From Sphingobium chlorophenolicum (GTDB taxonomy: Bacteria; Pseudomonadota; Alphaproteobacteria; Sphingomonadales; Sphingomonadaceae): a stretch of 58,246 bases of DNA. Position 1 is the first letter of the stretch; each line of letters begins with the position of its first letter. A program made the translations under genes and the position numbers. Where the stretch lies: positions 1 through 58,246 of the forward strand of contig NZ_JFHR01000032.1 of NCBI RefSeq assembly GCF_000722875.1, written 5' to 3'. The notes under the pieces are model-generated. The model was not told the DNA's origin. It did not search any database and saw only the letters and a list, made by a program, of their open reading frames with translations. Shown here one piece after another: positions 40,389-49,416 of the stretch.

Positions 40389-40879
40389 CTGATTTTCGTT
40401 CACTCATCCCCTTTGGACGCAGCAATCTCTTCCGCACCGGCTTTGATCCCTTTGCCGATCTGCGCAAGGAAATGGACCGCCTCAACGACGATCTCGGCCG
40501 TGGCTGGCTCACCGGCGGCGATGGCAGCAGCAGGGGCTTCAACCTCCCCCGCGTCGACATCGCAGAAACGGACAAGGGTCTTGAGCTCACCGCCGAACTG
40601 CCGGGTTTTGATGAAAAGGACGTGTCGCTCGACGTTCAGGACGATGTCTTGACCATAAAGGCCGAGCATAACGAAGACCGCGAGGAAAAGGATGAAAAGA
40701 AGAATTATCATCTGATCGAGCGCAGTCGGGGCAGCTATCTGCGCCGCGTTGCACTGCCATTCGAAGCCGATGCGGACAAGGCCAGCGCCCACTTGGAAAA
40801 AGGCCTGCTGAAGGTGATCGTCCCCCGGCTCGCCACGGAAGCAAGCAAGCCGCGCCAGATCCCGGTGGGATCGAAATAG
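40385..40879 (+). CDS. Hsp20/alpha-crystallin small heat shock protein
   Basis: 164 residues. The alpha-crystallin domain spans about 50-155 (VDIAETDKGLELTAELPGF, KDVSLDVQDDVLTIKAEH, and the closing A-x-LEKGLLKVIVP for the LxxGLL motif), followed by a C-terminal IPV (I-x-I/V-like) anchor. It is an ATP-independent holdase chaperone. AGGAGAAGG lies before ATG 40385. The mycobacterial counterpart HspX is the best-known DosR product, which matches the theme of the island. Confidence 0.93.
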   Translation: MTDFRSLIPFGRSNLFRTGFDPFADLRKEMDRLNDDLGRGWLTGGDGSSRGFNLPRVDIAETDKGLELTAELPGFDEKDVSLDVQDDVLTIKAEHNEDREEKDEKKNYHLIERSRGSYLRRVALPFEADADKASAHLEKGLLKVIVPRLATEASKPRQIPVGSK

Positions 40880-40937
40880 AGGCGCGCAAATCGATACGGG
40901 CGGGCAATGATCTTCGCGTGATGCTATATAGCCTCTT

Positions 40938-41936
40938 ATGAAACGTATCGCGCTCTGGCTGCTGCCGCTCACGCTGGCCGCGGCGGCTGCCGCATGGTGG
41001 TTGCTCGCGGGCCGGGCGCAAGAGGTCGAACTCGCGCCCGTCCGTATCGGTCAGGCCGTCGAACTGGTCTATGCGACGGGCTTTGTGGAGGCTCAGCAGC
41101 CCGTATCGATCTCAGCCCGCCTCACCGCCCCCGTCCGCGAAGTCCTCGCCGATGAAGCGCAGCGCGTCGTGCGCGGTCAGCCGCTGATCCTTCTCGATGA
41201 CGAGGAGCAGCGCCACGCGCTGCAACAGGCGGCTGCGCAACGCCGCGTCGCCCAGCAGGATGAGCAGCGCACACTGGCGCTTTTCGCCAAGGGCTGGGTC
41301 ACCCGCGCCGCGCGGGACTCCGCCGTCGCCGCCGCCGACAGCGCCCGGGCGGCAGAGGATAGCGCCCGCGCCCGGCTCGACCAGATGATTGTGCGGTCAG
41401 GCATTGATGGCGTCGTCCTGCGTCAGGACGTGGAGGCTGGCGATCTCGCTAGTCCCGGTCGCATCCTCATGACGCTGGGCGATCCTTCCCGCATATGGAT
41501 CACGGCCACCATAGACGAACGCGACATTGCCCGCGTTCGTGCCGGTCAGGAAGCATTGATGTCGAGCGACGCCTGGCCCGGTCGGGTGCTCCACGGTCAT
41601 GTGCGCGAAGTGACGCCGGGCGGTGATCCCGAACAGCGCGCCTTTCGCGCCCGCATCGTGACGGACGATGCGGTGGCGCTGCCGCTGGGCCTGACGCTGG
41701 AGGTCAACATCGTCACGTGCAGGGCACAACAAGCGCTGTTGGCACCGGCGAGTGCGATCGAAGACGGAAAGCTGTGGATCGTTCGCAGCCACCGCGTTCA
41801 TGCGAAGGCCGTCCGCACCGGCATTGCCGGGACCACCGACGTGCAAATCCTCTCCGGTCTGTCGCGTGGTGAGATGGTCGTGAAAGCGCCCGAGGGGAAG
41901 CTAAAGGACGACATGCGCGTTCGGGTGCGGCAATGA
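40938..41936 (+). CDS. HlyD/RND-type periplasmic adaptor of a MacAB-like exporter
   Basis: 332 residues. An N-terminal anchor helix (LWLLPLTLAAAAAAWWLLA) is followed by the biotinyl-lipoyl hairpin domain split by a coiled coil (RVAQQDEQRTLALFAKGW) and a beta-barrel (IRSGIDGVVL, ITATIDERDIARVRAGQ). It would bridge the inner-membrane ABC exporter and an outer-membrane channel. Its stop overlaps the permease start by four bases, so adaptor, permease and ATPase form one operon. No outer-membrane channel gene is present here. Confidence 0.88.
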   Translation: MKRIALWLLPLTLAAAAAAWWLLAGRAQEVELAPVRIGQAVELVYATGFVEAQQPVSISARLTAPVREVLADEAQRVVRGQPLILLDDEEQRHALQQAAAQRRVAQQDEQRTLALFAKGWVTRAARDSAVAAADSARAAEDSARARLDQMIVRSGIDGVVLRQDVEAGDLASPGRILMTLGDPSRIWITATIDERDIARVRAGQEALMSSDAWPGRVLHGHVREVTPGGDPEQRAFRARIVTDDAVALPLGLTLEVNIVTCRAQQALLAPASAIEDGKLWIVRSHRVHAKAVRTGIAGTTDVQILSGLSRGEMVVKAPEGKLKDDMRVRVRQ

Positions 41937-43183
41937 CTGGTCAACTGCGGCTGCTGGCCAGCGTCGCCGCCCGTCATCTCGTCGGCCGCCGCCGACAGAC
42001 CATCGTCGCGGTAAGTGGCGTGGCCGTCGGCGTCGGCTTCTTCCTAGCCGTATCGGCCATGATGATCGGCAGCCAGAATGACTTCATCAAGACGCTGATT
42101 GACGCCGCCCCACATATCATCATTTCCGACGAGCTGCGCAGCCCGCCGGCCCAGCCGGGCGTCAGCCTCTACAAGGGGGCAGCGATCAACCTTCGCCACT
42201 ATAAGGTCCGCAACGAGGTGCGCGGGCTCAAGGGCTGGCCGGAAATATTGCGTACCGTGAACGCGCTACCCGGCGCGATCGGCTCGCCCAGTCTCAGCGG
42301 CGCAATAACCTTGCGCAGCGGCGGACGCGAGGAAGCGCTGACCATCGTCGGTGTCGACCCCGCGATCGAGGAAAAGGTCAGCACTATTCAGGACCAACTG
42401 CGCATCGGACGCCTGCGCGACCTGGAAAGCACGCAAGGAGGCATCATCATCGGCGAGGAAATGGCGCGGCGGCTTGGCCTGGGCGTAGGTGACGTGGTTG
42501 GCGCGACCTCCGCTTCGGGCAAGAGCCGGTCGCTTCGCATCGTCGGCCTGTTCAAACGCGGCCAGACGCAGATTTCATCCGGCCTGGGCTATGTCCTGCT
42601 GCGGGAAGCGCAATCTCTGCTCGGCCGTCCCTTCATCATCAACCGCATCGGCGTACGCCTTGCCGACCCCTATGAGGCCGAGCCGATCAGCCGCCGCCTG
42701 GAGGCCCGCTATGCCTACAAAGCGGAAAGCTGGCAGGAGCGTTCCGCCGACTTTCTTTCCCTGCTCGTGACCCGCAACGTCATCATGTACAGCGTCGTGT
42801 CGGCCATCCTGCTGGTTGCCAGCTTCGGCATCTACACGGTCGTATCCAACAGTGTTTCCGACAAAAGGCGCGACATCGCAATCATGCGCTCCATGGGCTT
42901 TTCAGAGCGAGATCTTCAGCTGATATTCGTGTTCGAAGGTCTCGCCTTGGCATTGATCGGCATCGTCGCGGGATGGCTGCTGGGATACGGGCTGATGGCG
43001 ATCCTTGGCTCGCTCAAATTCCCAATCGCGGGCGAGGATCAACACCTCCCCCTCGACCGCACCGCTCGGCAATATGCCATCGCGGCGGCAGCGTCCCTGC
43101 TCTCTGGCGTGATTGCCGCATGGCTCCCCGCGCGAAAGGCGGCGCGGGTCGATCCGGTCGACATATTGCGGGGCGCGGTATGA
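41933..43183 (+). CDS. ABC transporter permease, FtsX/MacB type
   Basis: 416 residues. One helix near the N-terminus (about 20-45), a large periplasmic MacB_PCD domain, then three C-terminal helices (IMYSVVSAILLVASFGIYTV, LIFVFEGLALALIGIVAGWL, YAIAAAASLLSGVIAAWLPA) with FtsX motif RRDIAIMRSMGFSERDLQLIF. Transporters of this type expel lipoproteins, peptides or macrolide-like compounds by a mechanical stroke. It overlaps both neighbours by four bases. Confidence 0.9.
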   Translation: MTGQLRLLASVAARHLVGRRRQTIVAVSGVAVGVGFFLAVSAMMIGSQNDFIKTLIDAAPHIIISDELRSPPAQPGVSLYKGAAINLRHYKVRNEVRGLKGWPEILRTVNALPGAIGSPSLSGAITLRSGGREEALTIVGVDPAIEEKVSTIQDQLRIGRLRDLESTQGGIIIGEEMARRLGLGVGDVVGATSASGKSRSLRIVGLFKRGQTQISSGLGYVLLREAQSLLGRPFIINRIGVRLADPYEAEPISRRLEARYAYKAESWQERSADFLSLLVTRNVIMYSVVSAILLVASFGIYTVVSNSVSDKRRDIAIMRSMGFSERDLQLIFVFEGLALALIGIVAGWLLGYGLMAILGSLKFPIAGEDQHLPLDRTARQYAIAAAASLLSGVIAAWLPARKAARVDPVDILRGAV

Positions 43184-43872
43184 GTGCGATCATAGAGGTT
43201 CAAGACCTGTCCCGCAGCCTGCCCGGCACGCCACCGGTGACGCTGGTATCTGACGTTTCCCTGTCGATCCAGCCCGCGACCTTCGTCGCCATCGTGGGCC
43301 CGTCCGGCTGCGGCAAATCCTCGCTGCTCTATCTGCTCGGCCTGCTCGACCGGCCAACATCCGGACAGGTGCTGTTCAACGGGCAGGACATGAATCCGCT
43401 GCGGGGCGACGCGCGCGCCGGAATCCGCCTGGCGAGCTTCGGCTTCGTCTTCCAGTTCCATTTCCTGCTGCCAGAGTTCACCGCGCTAGAAAATGTCATG
43501 CTGCCCATGCGCAGGCTCGGCAAACTGTCGCTCACCGAAATACAGGCCAAGGCGCAGGCGCTGCTTGAGGGCATGGGCCTTGGAGAGAAAAGCACGAAGA
43601 CGCCTGATCGCCTGTCCGGCGGCGAGCGTCAGCGTGTCGCCATCGCCCGCGCCATCGCCAATGATCCCGCGCTGGTGCTGGGCGACGAACCCACGGGCAA
43701 TCTCGACAGCCAGAACAGCGCCCGCGTGGTCGAGATGTTCCGCAACCTTGCCCATGATCAGGGCCGCGCGGTGGTGTGCGTCACGCATGATCCCGATGTC
43801 GCGGCGGCTGCCGATGTGCAAATCTCCATGCTGGACGGCCGTATCAAGGAAACGAGTGTGAGACCGCGATGA
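43180..43872 (+). CDS. ABC transporter ATP-binding protein (LolD/MacB type)
   Basis: 230 residues. Walker A GPSGCGKSS, Q-loop in FVFQFHFLLPEFTALEN, signature LSGGERQRVAIARA, Walker B LVLGDEPTGNLD and the H-loop VCVTHDPD are intact. It powers the FtsX-type permease encoded just before it. Start and stop overlap the permease and the MgtC-like gene by four bases, so the operon continues. Confidence 0.93.
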   Translation: MSAIIEVQDLSRSLPGTPPVTLVSDVSLSIQPATFVAIVGPSGCGKSSLLYLLGLLDRPTSGQVLFNGQDMNPLRGDARAGIRLASFGFVFQFHFLLPEFTALENVMLPMRRLGKLSLTEIQAKAQALLEGMGLGEKSTKTPDRLSGGERQRVAIARAIANDPALVLGDEPTGNLDSQNSARVVEMFRNLAHDQGRAVVCVTHDPDVAAAADVQISMLDGRIKETSVRPR

Positions 43873-45131
43873 CCGCTGGTGTCAATTCCTCCATCATACA
43901 GCCTTATCTGCCGCTGCTGGCCGCCATAGCCATTGGACTGCTGATTGGCATGCAGAGGGGATGGGCGCAAAGGTCCTTCGGCACTGGCCGCCGCGTCGCC
44001 GGTTTCCGCACCTTCGGTCTGATCGGCCTGATCGGCGGCATAGGTGGTCTGGCGCCGGACATGATGGCAGCCGCCCTTGCAATCGGCGTGGCGGCAGTGC
44101 TGACCGCAGGCTATGTCCGCAGCGCGGATCAGGATCATCTGTCGGCCACCACGACGCTCGCGGGCATATTGACCTTCGCCGCCAGCTTCTGCGCCACCCG
44201 CTTTTCCCCTTCGCTGGGCCTTGCCATCGGCGGTGCGACCTTTGCGATGCTGAGCGCGCGGCAATCGATGCATGCTCTGCTGAAGGGAATGGACGATAAC
44301 GAGATTGAGGGCGTATCGCGCTTCCTGCTGGTCGCGCTCGTCATCCTGCCGCTGCTGCCGGATCGGGCGATGGGGCCCTATGAAGCATGGAATCCGCGCA
44401 ACATCTGGCTGGTCGTCGTCTTCGTTATCGGCCTGTCCTTCGCCGGCTATGCTCTATCGCGGAGGCTCGGGCAGGACAGGAGCATCCTGCTGGTCGCGCT
44501 GACCGGCGCGATCGTGTCCTCTACCGCGGTGACGGCCGAATATGCACGGCGCCTGCGGGAAAATCCCGCTATTCGTGGGCCGCTCGCAGCGGGCATCGCC
44601 ATCGCCTCGATCGTGATGTTCATCCGGGTGCAGTTGCTGGCGCTGGCGCTCATCCCCCGCGCGCTCCCGACCCTGGCCCTCACCATGGCACCCGCAACGA
44701 TAGTCTCCATATTATTCGCTCTCTTCTCCTTCCGTCGACATCGCGGCGACAGTGCAAACGTAAGCATATCCAACCCGCTCGGCTTCGGCCCCGCGCTGAT
44801 CCTGGCGGCCATGGTGGTCGTGCTGTCGCTGGTCGCAAGATGGGCGCTCCACCATTTCGGGGAACAGGGGATGGCAGTGGTGCTGACGCTCACCGGCATC
44901 TCTGACGTCGATGCAGCGGTCATCACCATGTCAGGGTTGCCCGCTCATATGCTCACAAATCGAACCGCCGGGCTGTCGCTGGGGGGCGCTGTTCTCGCCA
45001 ACACCTTCGCCAAGGCGGTCATAACGGTGGTCATCGGCTGGGGTCATGGCGGCATCGGGGCGTCGGTCCCGCTTTTTGCGGCGCTGGTGACGGCGGCAGC
45101 CAGCATCTTGGCCTGGGCGATATTCATCTAA
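43869..45131 (+). CDS. MgtC/SapB family membrane protein with DUF4010
   Basis: 420 residues and about 12 hydrophobic helices. The N-terminal part has the MgtC pattern AIGLLIGMQRGWAQR, AGFRTFGLIGLIGGIGG. The C-terminal half is DUF4010 (SLGGAVLANTFAKAVITVVIGW). The function is unknown; small MgtC proteins modulate ATP synthase and magnesium homeostasis. The gene overlaps the ABC ATPase stop (ATGA) and ends the exporter operon, an odd pairing that links export with ion balance. Confidence 0.88.
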   Translation: MTAGVNSSIIQPYLPLLAAIAIGLLIGMQRGWAQRSFGTGRRVAGFRTFGLIGLIGGIGGLAPDMMAAALAIGVAAVLTAGYVRSADQDHLSATTTLAGILTFAASFCATRFSPSLGLAIGGATFAMLSARQSMHALLKGMDDNEIEGVSRFLLVALVILPLLPDRAMGPYEAWNPRNIWLVVVFVIGLSFAGYALSRRLGQDRSILLVALTGAIVSSTAVTAEYARRLRENPAIRGPLAAGIAIASIVMFIRVQLLALALIPRALPTLALTMAPATIVSILFALFSFRRHRGDSANVSISNPLGFGPALILAAMVVVLSLVARWALHHFGEQGMAVVLTLTGISDVDAAVITMSGLPAHMLTNRTAGLSLGGAVLANTFAKAVITVVIGWGHGGIGASVPLFAALVTAAASILAWAIFI

Positions 45132-45145
45132 CGGATGCGGACATT

Positions 45146-45151
45146 TCCGTA
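45146..45151 (-). promoter_or_regulatory. TACGGA site upstream of the sulfur operon
   Basis: The minus strand reads TACGGA at 45146-45151, 27 bases before ATG 45178, in the gap after the MgtC-like gene. It is another copy of the island motif. Confidence 0.35.
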
Positions 45152-45177
45152 GTGCAAAGCGGCTCGGAAGGCGCAGT

Positions 45178-46122
45178 ATGGAAGCGACGATGGTGGAGAA
45201 GCGCATGTTAGACGAAGCACTCGCCAAAGCAGCGCAGCAGGTTACGGCAGCACGAAAGGCCTTGCCCGTGATCCGGGCCTTTTTCGACGCGCCCACCTTC
45301 ACGGTCACTTATGTCATTCACGACGCCGCGAACCGGCGTGCAGCCGTCATAGACAGCGTACTCGCCTATGATCCGGCGTCCGGCCGCACCAGCCCGGACA
45401 CAGCCGATCCGATCATAGCTTATATCGAAGCGGAGGGGCTGACGGTCGACTGGCATCTGGAGACACACGCCCATGCCGATCACTTGTCGGCCGCCCCCTA
45501 TCTTCAGCGCAAGCTTGGCGGCGAAATCGCCATCGGCGCGCATATTCGGGAAGTGCAGCAGACCTTCGGCAAACTGTTCAACGCAGGCGTCGAGTTCGTG
45601 CCGGACGGCTCCCAGTTCGATCATCTTTGGCAGGATGGCGACAGCTTCTCCATCGGCGATCTTGCCGTCACGGTGCTGCACGTTCCGGGTCACACGCCTG
45701 CCTGCGTCGCCTATGTCGTCGGCGATGCGGTGTTCGTAGGCGATACGATGTTCATGCCCGATTATGGCACCGCGCGGGCCGACTTCCCCGGCGGCAATGC
45801 GCGCCAGTTGTTCCGTTCGCTCCGCCGCCTTCTGGAACTGCCGCCGGAAACACGGCTGTTCATGTGTCACGACTATCTGCCGGACGGGCGCGACCATTAT
45901 GTCTGGGAAACGACGGTCGGGGAGCAGCGCCGCGCCAATATCCATGCCCATGACGGCATAAGCGAGGACACATTCGTAGCCATACGCGAGGCGCGCGACC
46001 ACACGCTCGACATGCCACGCCTCATCCTGCCATCCGTGCAGGTGAACATGCGCGCGGGCCACCTTCCGCCCCCAGATGATAATGGCGTCGTCTATCTCAA
46101 GATTCCGGTGAACCAGCTATGA
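45178..46122 (+). CDS. MBL-fold persulfide dioxygenase-like hydrolase (Blh/ETHE1 type)
   Basis: 314 residues. Metal motif THAHADHLSAAPYL, further His in VPGHTPACVAYVVGD and Asp in VGDTMFMPDYGTARADFPGG match the ETHE1/Blh subgroup of metallo-beta-lactamase-fold proteins. These oxidise glutathione persulfide with iron and oxygen. GGAAGG precedes ATG 45178. The following YeeE, YeeE and TauE genes overlap or nearly touch it. This is the layout of bigR-like hydrogen-sulfide detoxification operons, but no BigR regulator gene is present. Confidence 0.9.
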   Translation: MEATMVEKRMLDEALAKAAQQVTAARKALPVIRAFFDAPTFTVTYVIHDAANRRAAVIDSVLAYDPASGRTSPDTADPIIAYIEAEGLTVDWHLETHAHADHLSAAPYLQRKLGGEIAIGAHIREVQQTFGKLFNAGVEFVPDGSQFDHLWQDGDSFSIGDLAVTVLHVPGHTPACVAYVVGDAVFVGDTMFMPDYGTARADFPGGNARQLFRSLRRLLELPPETRLFMCHDYLPDGRDHYVWETTVGEQRRANIHAHDGISEDTFVAIREARDHTLDMPRLILPSVQVNMRAGHLPPPDDNGVVYLKIPVNQL

Positions 46123-46556
46123 TCCCAGCCTGCCCCCAAGCGCCACCGGTCGAAGGACTGATCGGCGGCCTGATGATCGGCATCGCCGCTGCCATCATGC
46201 TGCTCGGCCTGGGCCGTATAGCAGGCGTCAGCGGTCTCGTGGCGCGGGCCACCGGTCTTGCCGACAGCGGAGCGCCGCGCAGCATCGCGATCGCCTTCAT
46301 CATCGGCCTGCCCGTGGGAGCGCTTGTCGTATCCCTGCTGACAGGCGGGGTGCCAGCGCGCTTTCCTTCGATCGGCCTGCTACTGATCGCGGGCGTCATC
46401 GTCGGCTTCGGCACACGGCTGGGGTCCGGTTGCACCAGTGGTCATGGCGTGTGCGGCGTGTCCCGCCTCTCGCCCCGCTCTCTCCTCGCGACGGCGCTCT
46501 TCATGGCCAGCGGCTTTGCCACAGTCGCGGTTCTTCGCCTCACAGGTGCGCTATGA
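46119..46556 (+). CDS. YeeE/YedE-family sulfur transporter subunit (first half)
   Basis: 145 residues, about four helices. [21 protein letters not shown] carries the conserved Cys motif used for thiosulfate or sulfide-sulfur transfer in YeeE/TsuA. This is half the size of the classic protein; the next gene supplies the other half. It overlaps the MBL gene and the next gene by four bases each, which indicates tight co-translation. Confidence 0.9.
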   Translation: MIPACPQAPPVEGLIGGLMIGIAAAIMLLGLGRIAGVSGLVARATGLADSGAPRSIAIAFIIGLPVGALVVSLLTGGVPARFPSIGLLLIAGVIVGFGTRLGSGCTSGHGVCGVSRLSPRSLLATALFMASGFATVAVLRLTGAL

Positions 46557-47038
46557 TGAAGGTCGCCATCGCGCTGATATCAGGCGCCCTGTTCGGCGCT
46601 GGCCTGGCGCTATCCGGCATGGCTGACCCGATGCGGGTACGCGCCTTCCTCGACCTTCTCGGTCCATGGGATCCGACGCTCGCCTTCGTCATGGGGGGCG
46701 CGATGATCCCGATGGCGGTCGCCTGGGTGGTGCAAAAGCGACTTGAGCGCTCGCTGGCCGGAGCAGCCTTCAACCTACCGGAAACACGGAGGCTCGACTG
46801 GAAGCTGGCACTGGGCGCGATACTCTTTGGCATTGGCTGGGGTCTTGGCGGCCTCTGCCCCGGACCTGCGATCGCCAGCCTTGCGCTGAAGCCGATTCAT
46901 GCCGCGCCCTTCGTGCTGGCGATGCTCGCGGGAATGGCGCTCAACCGTTTCGCGCCGAGCGGCACCGCAGGCACAAGCCAACGAGCGAAAGGGACGAGCA
47001 GCCACCGCCCCCCGGCCTCCGAAACGCAGCGCGGCTGA
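46553..47038 (+). CDS. YeeE/YedE-family sulfur transporter subunit (second half, DUF6691)
   Basis: 161 residues with four or five helices. Motifs are [24 protein letters not shown] and [18 protein letters not shown], the second carrying the conserved Cys-Pro-Gly-Pro of the second YeeE half. The basic, Ser/Pro-rich C-terminus (about 25 residues) is likely cytosolic. It is paired with the previous gene to form one transporter. Confidence 0.9.
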   Translation: MMKVAIALISGALFGAGLALSGMADPMRVRAFLDLLGPWDPTLAFVMGGAMIPMAVAWVVQKRLERSLAGAAFNLPETRRLDWKLALGAILFGIGWGLGGLCPGPAIASLALKPIHAAPFVLAMLAGMALNRFAPSGTAGTSQRAKGTSSHRPPASETQRG

Positions 47039-47041
47039 AGC

Positions 47042-47842
47042 ATGGACAGTCTTCACTATGTGCTGGGGGCCGTTTCAGGCGGCCTTGTCGGCTTCGTCCT
47101 TGGTCTGGTCGGCGGCGGCGGATCGATCCTCGCCGTGCCGCTGATGGTCTATCTGGTCGGCGTGCCAAGCCCCCATTTCGCCATCGGCACCAGCGCTTTG
47201 GCGGTCGCCGCCAACGCTGCTGCGGGCCTTGCCAACCACGCTCGCGCGCATCATGTAAAGTGGCGCTGCGGCGGCATGTACGCAGCGGCTGGCGTCGCGG
47301 GGGCCTTCGCGGGGTCTAGTATTGGCAAGGTGGTGAACGGCGAAAAGCTACTGTTCCTCTTTGCCCTCGTCATGCTGCTCGTCGGCGGTCTGATGCTCAA
47401 GGGCCGGGACAACCCCGGCGATCCCGGCGCGGAATGCAATCGCGAGAAAGCGCCCCAGGTGATCGGCTACGGACTTGGCTCGGGCCTGTTTTCCGGCTTC
47501 TTCGGCATTGGCGGCGGATTCCTGATCGTGCCCGGCCTCGTCGCATCGACCGGCATGCCAATGTTGATGGCGGTCGGCACCTCGCTGATCGCCGTTACGG
47601 CGTTCGGCCTCACCACCGCGGTCAACTACGCCTTTTCTGGCCTTGTCGACTGGCTGCTTGCGCTCGTCTTCGTGATGGGGGGAGTGGCGGGCAGCATCGC
47701 GGGTACGCGAGCGGCGGAAAAACTGGGTGAGCGAACTGGAGGCCTCACCAGCATCTTTGCCGGACTCATCTTCATCGTCGCCCTTTATATGCTCTGGCGC
47801 AGCGCCGCCGCTTTCTTCCCCAGCGCTGCAAGGCTGCTCTAA
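47042..47842 (+). CDS. Sulfite exporter TauE/SafE family protein
   Basis: 266 residues, about eight helices. The duplicated TauE signature is seen twice (GFVLGLVGGGGSILAVPLMVYLVG and GFFGIGGGFLIVPGLVAS). It probably exports sulfite or a sulfonate formed from persulfide oxidation. It starts four bases after the second YeeE gene and completes the MBL - YeeE - YeeE - TauE sulfur operon. Confidence 0.92.
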   Translation: MDSLHYVLGAVSGGLVGFVLGLVGGGGSILAVPLMVYLVGVPSPHFAIGTSALAVAANAAAGLANHARAHHVKWRCGGMYAAAGVAGAFAGSSIGKVVNGEKLLFLFALVMLLVGGLMLKGRDNPGDPGAECNREKAPQVIGYGLGSGLFSGFFGIGGGFLIVPGLVASTGMPMLMAVGTSLIAVTAFGLTTAVNYAFSGLVDWLLALVFVMGGVAGSIAGTRAAEKLGERTGGLTSIFAGLIFIVALYMLWRSAAAFFPSAARLL

Positions 47843-47891
47843 GTCAGCCTTTTTGCAAGGTCCGCTCCAGCAGCTTCAACCGATCGACAAT

Positions 47892-48210
47892 CTAAGAGAA
47901 GAAAGCCGTCGACCAGCCGATCAATATGATGCCATTCGCAACCTCTATTGCGCCCAATATTCTCTGGCCTGCTGGCAGCACCCCATCCCCATAACCGATG
48001 GTCACATAGGTGGAGTTTGAAAAATACGGCGCCTCTTCAAGATGGGGGAGATGTCCAATAGCCGGTACAATGCCGCCACAGCCAGATCTCAACGGCATGA
48101 AGCGCGAGCAAACCGAACGCGGCGAGCAAGATCGCCAGACCGGTCAGATGGACGAGCACCGTCGCGGCAACGGCGCCGGTCGCGATCAAAAGCTGCGCTG
48201 TCAGGCTCAT
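47892..48210 (-). pseudogene. Frameshifted two-helix potassium-channel protein
   Basis: The N-terminal frame (MSLTAQLLIATG, helix, AVEIWLWR) starts at 48210. Near 48070 it shifts into a second frame giving IGHLPHLEEAPYFSNSTYV, then TIGYGDG and a second helix to the stop at 47892. TIGYGD is the potassium selectivity filter, and together the halves match a small Ion_trans_2 channel. The two parts are in different frames, so no intact channel is made. Confidence 0.7.
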
Positions 48211-48255
48211 ATGCTGGCCTCGCGCTGACTTGATAAGGTCATGGCCGGCCACATC

Positions 48256-48726
48256 TCATCGCGCGGGCACCGCCTGCTCCAGCGCAACCAGCAACGGTGT
48301 TTCGCTGGTCAGCATCTTGCCGCGCGCTTCCTCAAGGGTAAACCAGTTCGCCCGGTCGATCTCTGGGAAGGACTGGACGATCCCGCTGGGGGGCGGCCAT
48401 TCCAGTGTGAACATATTGCTCACCACATTGGCTGGTCCGGGCTCCGCTTCCACCGCGAAGGCTTTCACCCATTTGCCGCCTTTCTGACGAATCCGGGCAA
48501 GCGGCCAGGGAATGGCGGCGGGGCACATGCCCACCTCCTCCTGAAACTCCCGCAAAGCCGTATTGGGCAGCGCCTCCCCCGGCAGCGGCGCGCCCTTGGC
48601 AATCTGCTAGGCGCCCTCGTCTTCACGCTGCCAATAAGGGACGCCCGGATGCACCAGGAAGACCTGCAATCTTCCTTCATGCCAGCGATAGGGAAGCAGT
48701 CCTGCACTCTCCTGCACGTTTCTCAC
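48256..48726 (-). pseudogene. NUDIX hydrolase with an in-frame stop
   Basis: From GTG 48726 the frame reads AGLLPYRWHEGRLQVFLVHP and EDEGA. It hits TAG at 48607-48609, then continues QIAKGAPLPGE and the NUDIX helix REFQEEVGM to 48256. Relatives have Trp (TGG) where the TAG stands, as in the common GAWQIPKGE. A single-base change from TGG therefore explains it. The NUDIX box itself is otherwise near complete. A shorter product from the internal ATG at 48555 would lack half the fold. Confidence 0.7.
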
Positions 48727-48937
48727 CCCAATCTCACCAGCGGACTTATGTCATCGGCCAAGCCGATTGGCCCATCATGGCCAACGGGATATTTGGTGCC
48801 ATAAGGGAAAGCCCCAATAGCGCATGTCGGGTTCAACGACTCATAATGCGCCAGCGGACCGGCCGGGACTCTCCCGCATCCTCATCCGAAGAATTCACGA
48901 TCTCCATCGGGGGCCTACAGTCGAGGGAAGATTGATC

Positions 48938-49387
48938 ATGAAAATCGCCTATGGAACGATCCTGCTCGTAACCGACGGTTCGAGGATGCTGGTGATGAGG
49001 AATGAGGGCGACGCCCTTTACCCTGAACTGTCAGTCGTCGCCCATCGCGAGATCGACAACCCACCCAATCGGGAACATCTGACCGACGCACCCGGCGTAA
49101 GCTTTTCCAGCAGGGGCGGCACCAGAAGCAGCTACCAGCAAGCCGATATCCATCAATTGCGGGAAGATCGCTTCGCAATCGAAGCGGCAGAGGCTCTGGC
49201 GGAAACCGCCGCCGGGCATGAAGCCGAGATCATCGTCGTCGCACCACCGGCCACGCTTCATGTCCTGCGGGATCATTATACCCCGGCGATCAGGAACAGG
49301 CTGATCGCTGAAGTGGACAAGGATCTTGTCAAACATCCTGCAGCCGAAATCGTCCATATCCTTACGAACTGGCCACGCAGGTACTGA
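48938..49387 (+). CDS. Host attachment protein-like (baeRF family)
   Basis: 149 residues similar to the family named protein required for attachment to host cells. Seen are ILLVTDGSRMLVMRNEG, a middle EDRFAIEAAEALAETAAG and the end IVVAPPATLHVLRDHYTPAIRNRLIAEVDKDLVKHP. The fold is related to peptide release factor eRF1 domains, and its cellular role is unclear. GAGGGAAG lies before ATG 48938. The gene is convergent with the Usp gene. Confidence 0.85.
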   Translation: MKIAYGTILLVTDGSRMLVMRNEGDALYPELSVVAHREIDNPPNREHLTDAPGVSFSSRGGTRSSYQQADIHQLREDRFAIEAAEALAETAAGHEAEIIVVAPPATLHVLRDHYTPAIRNRLIAEVDKDLVKHPAAEIVHILTNWPRRY

Positions 49388-49416
49388 CGGAATAGCGGCT
49401 CTACGCCGCCACCGCC

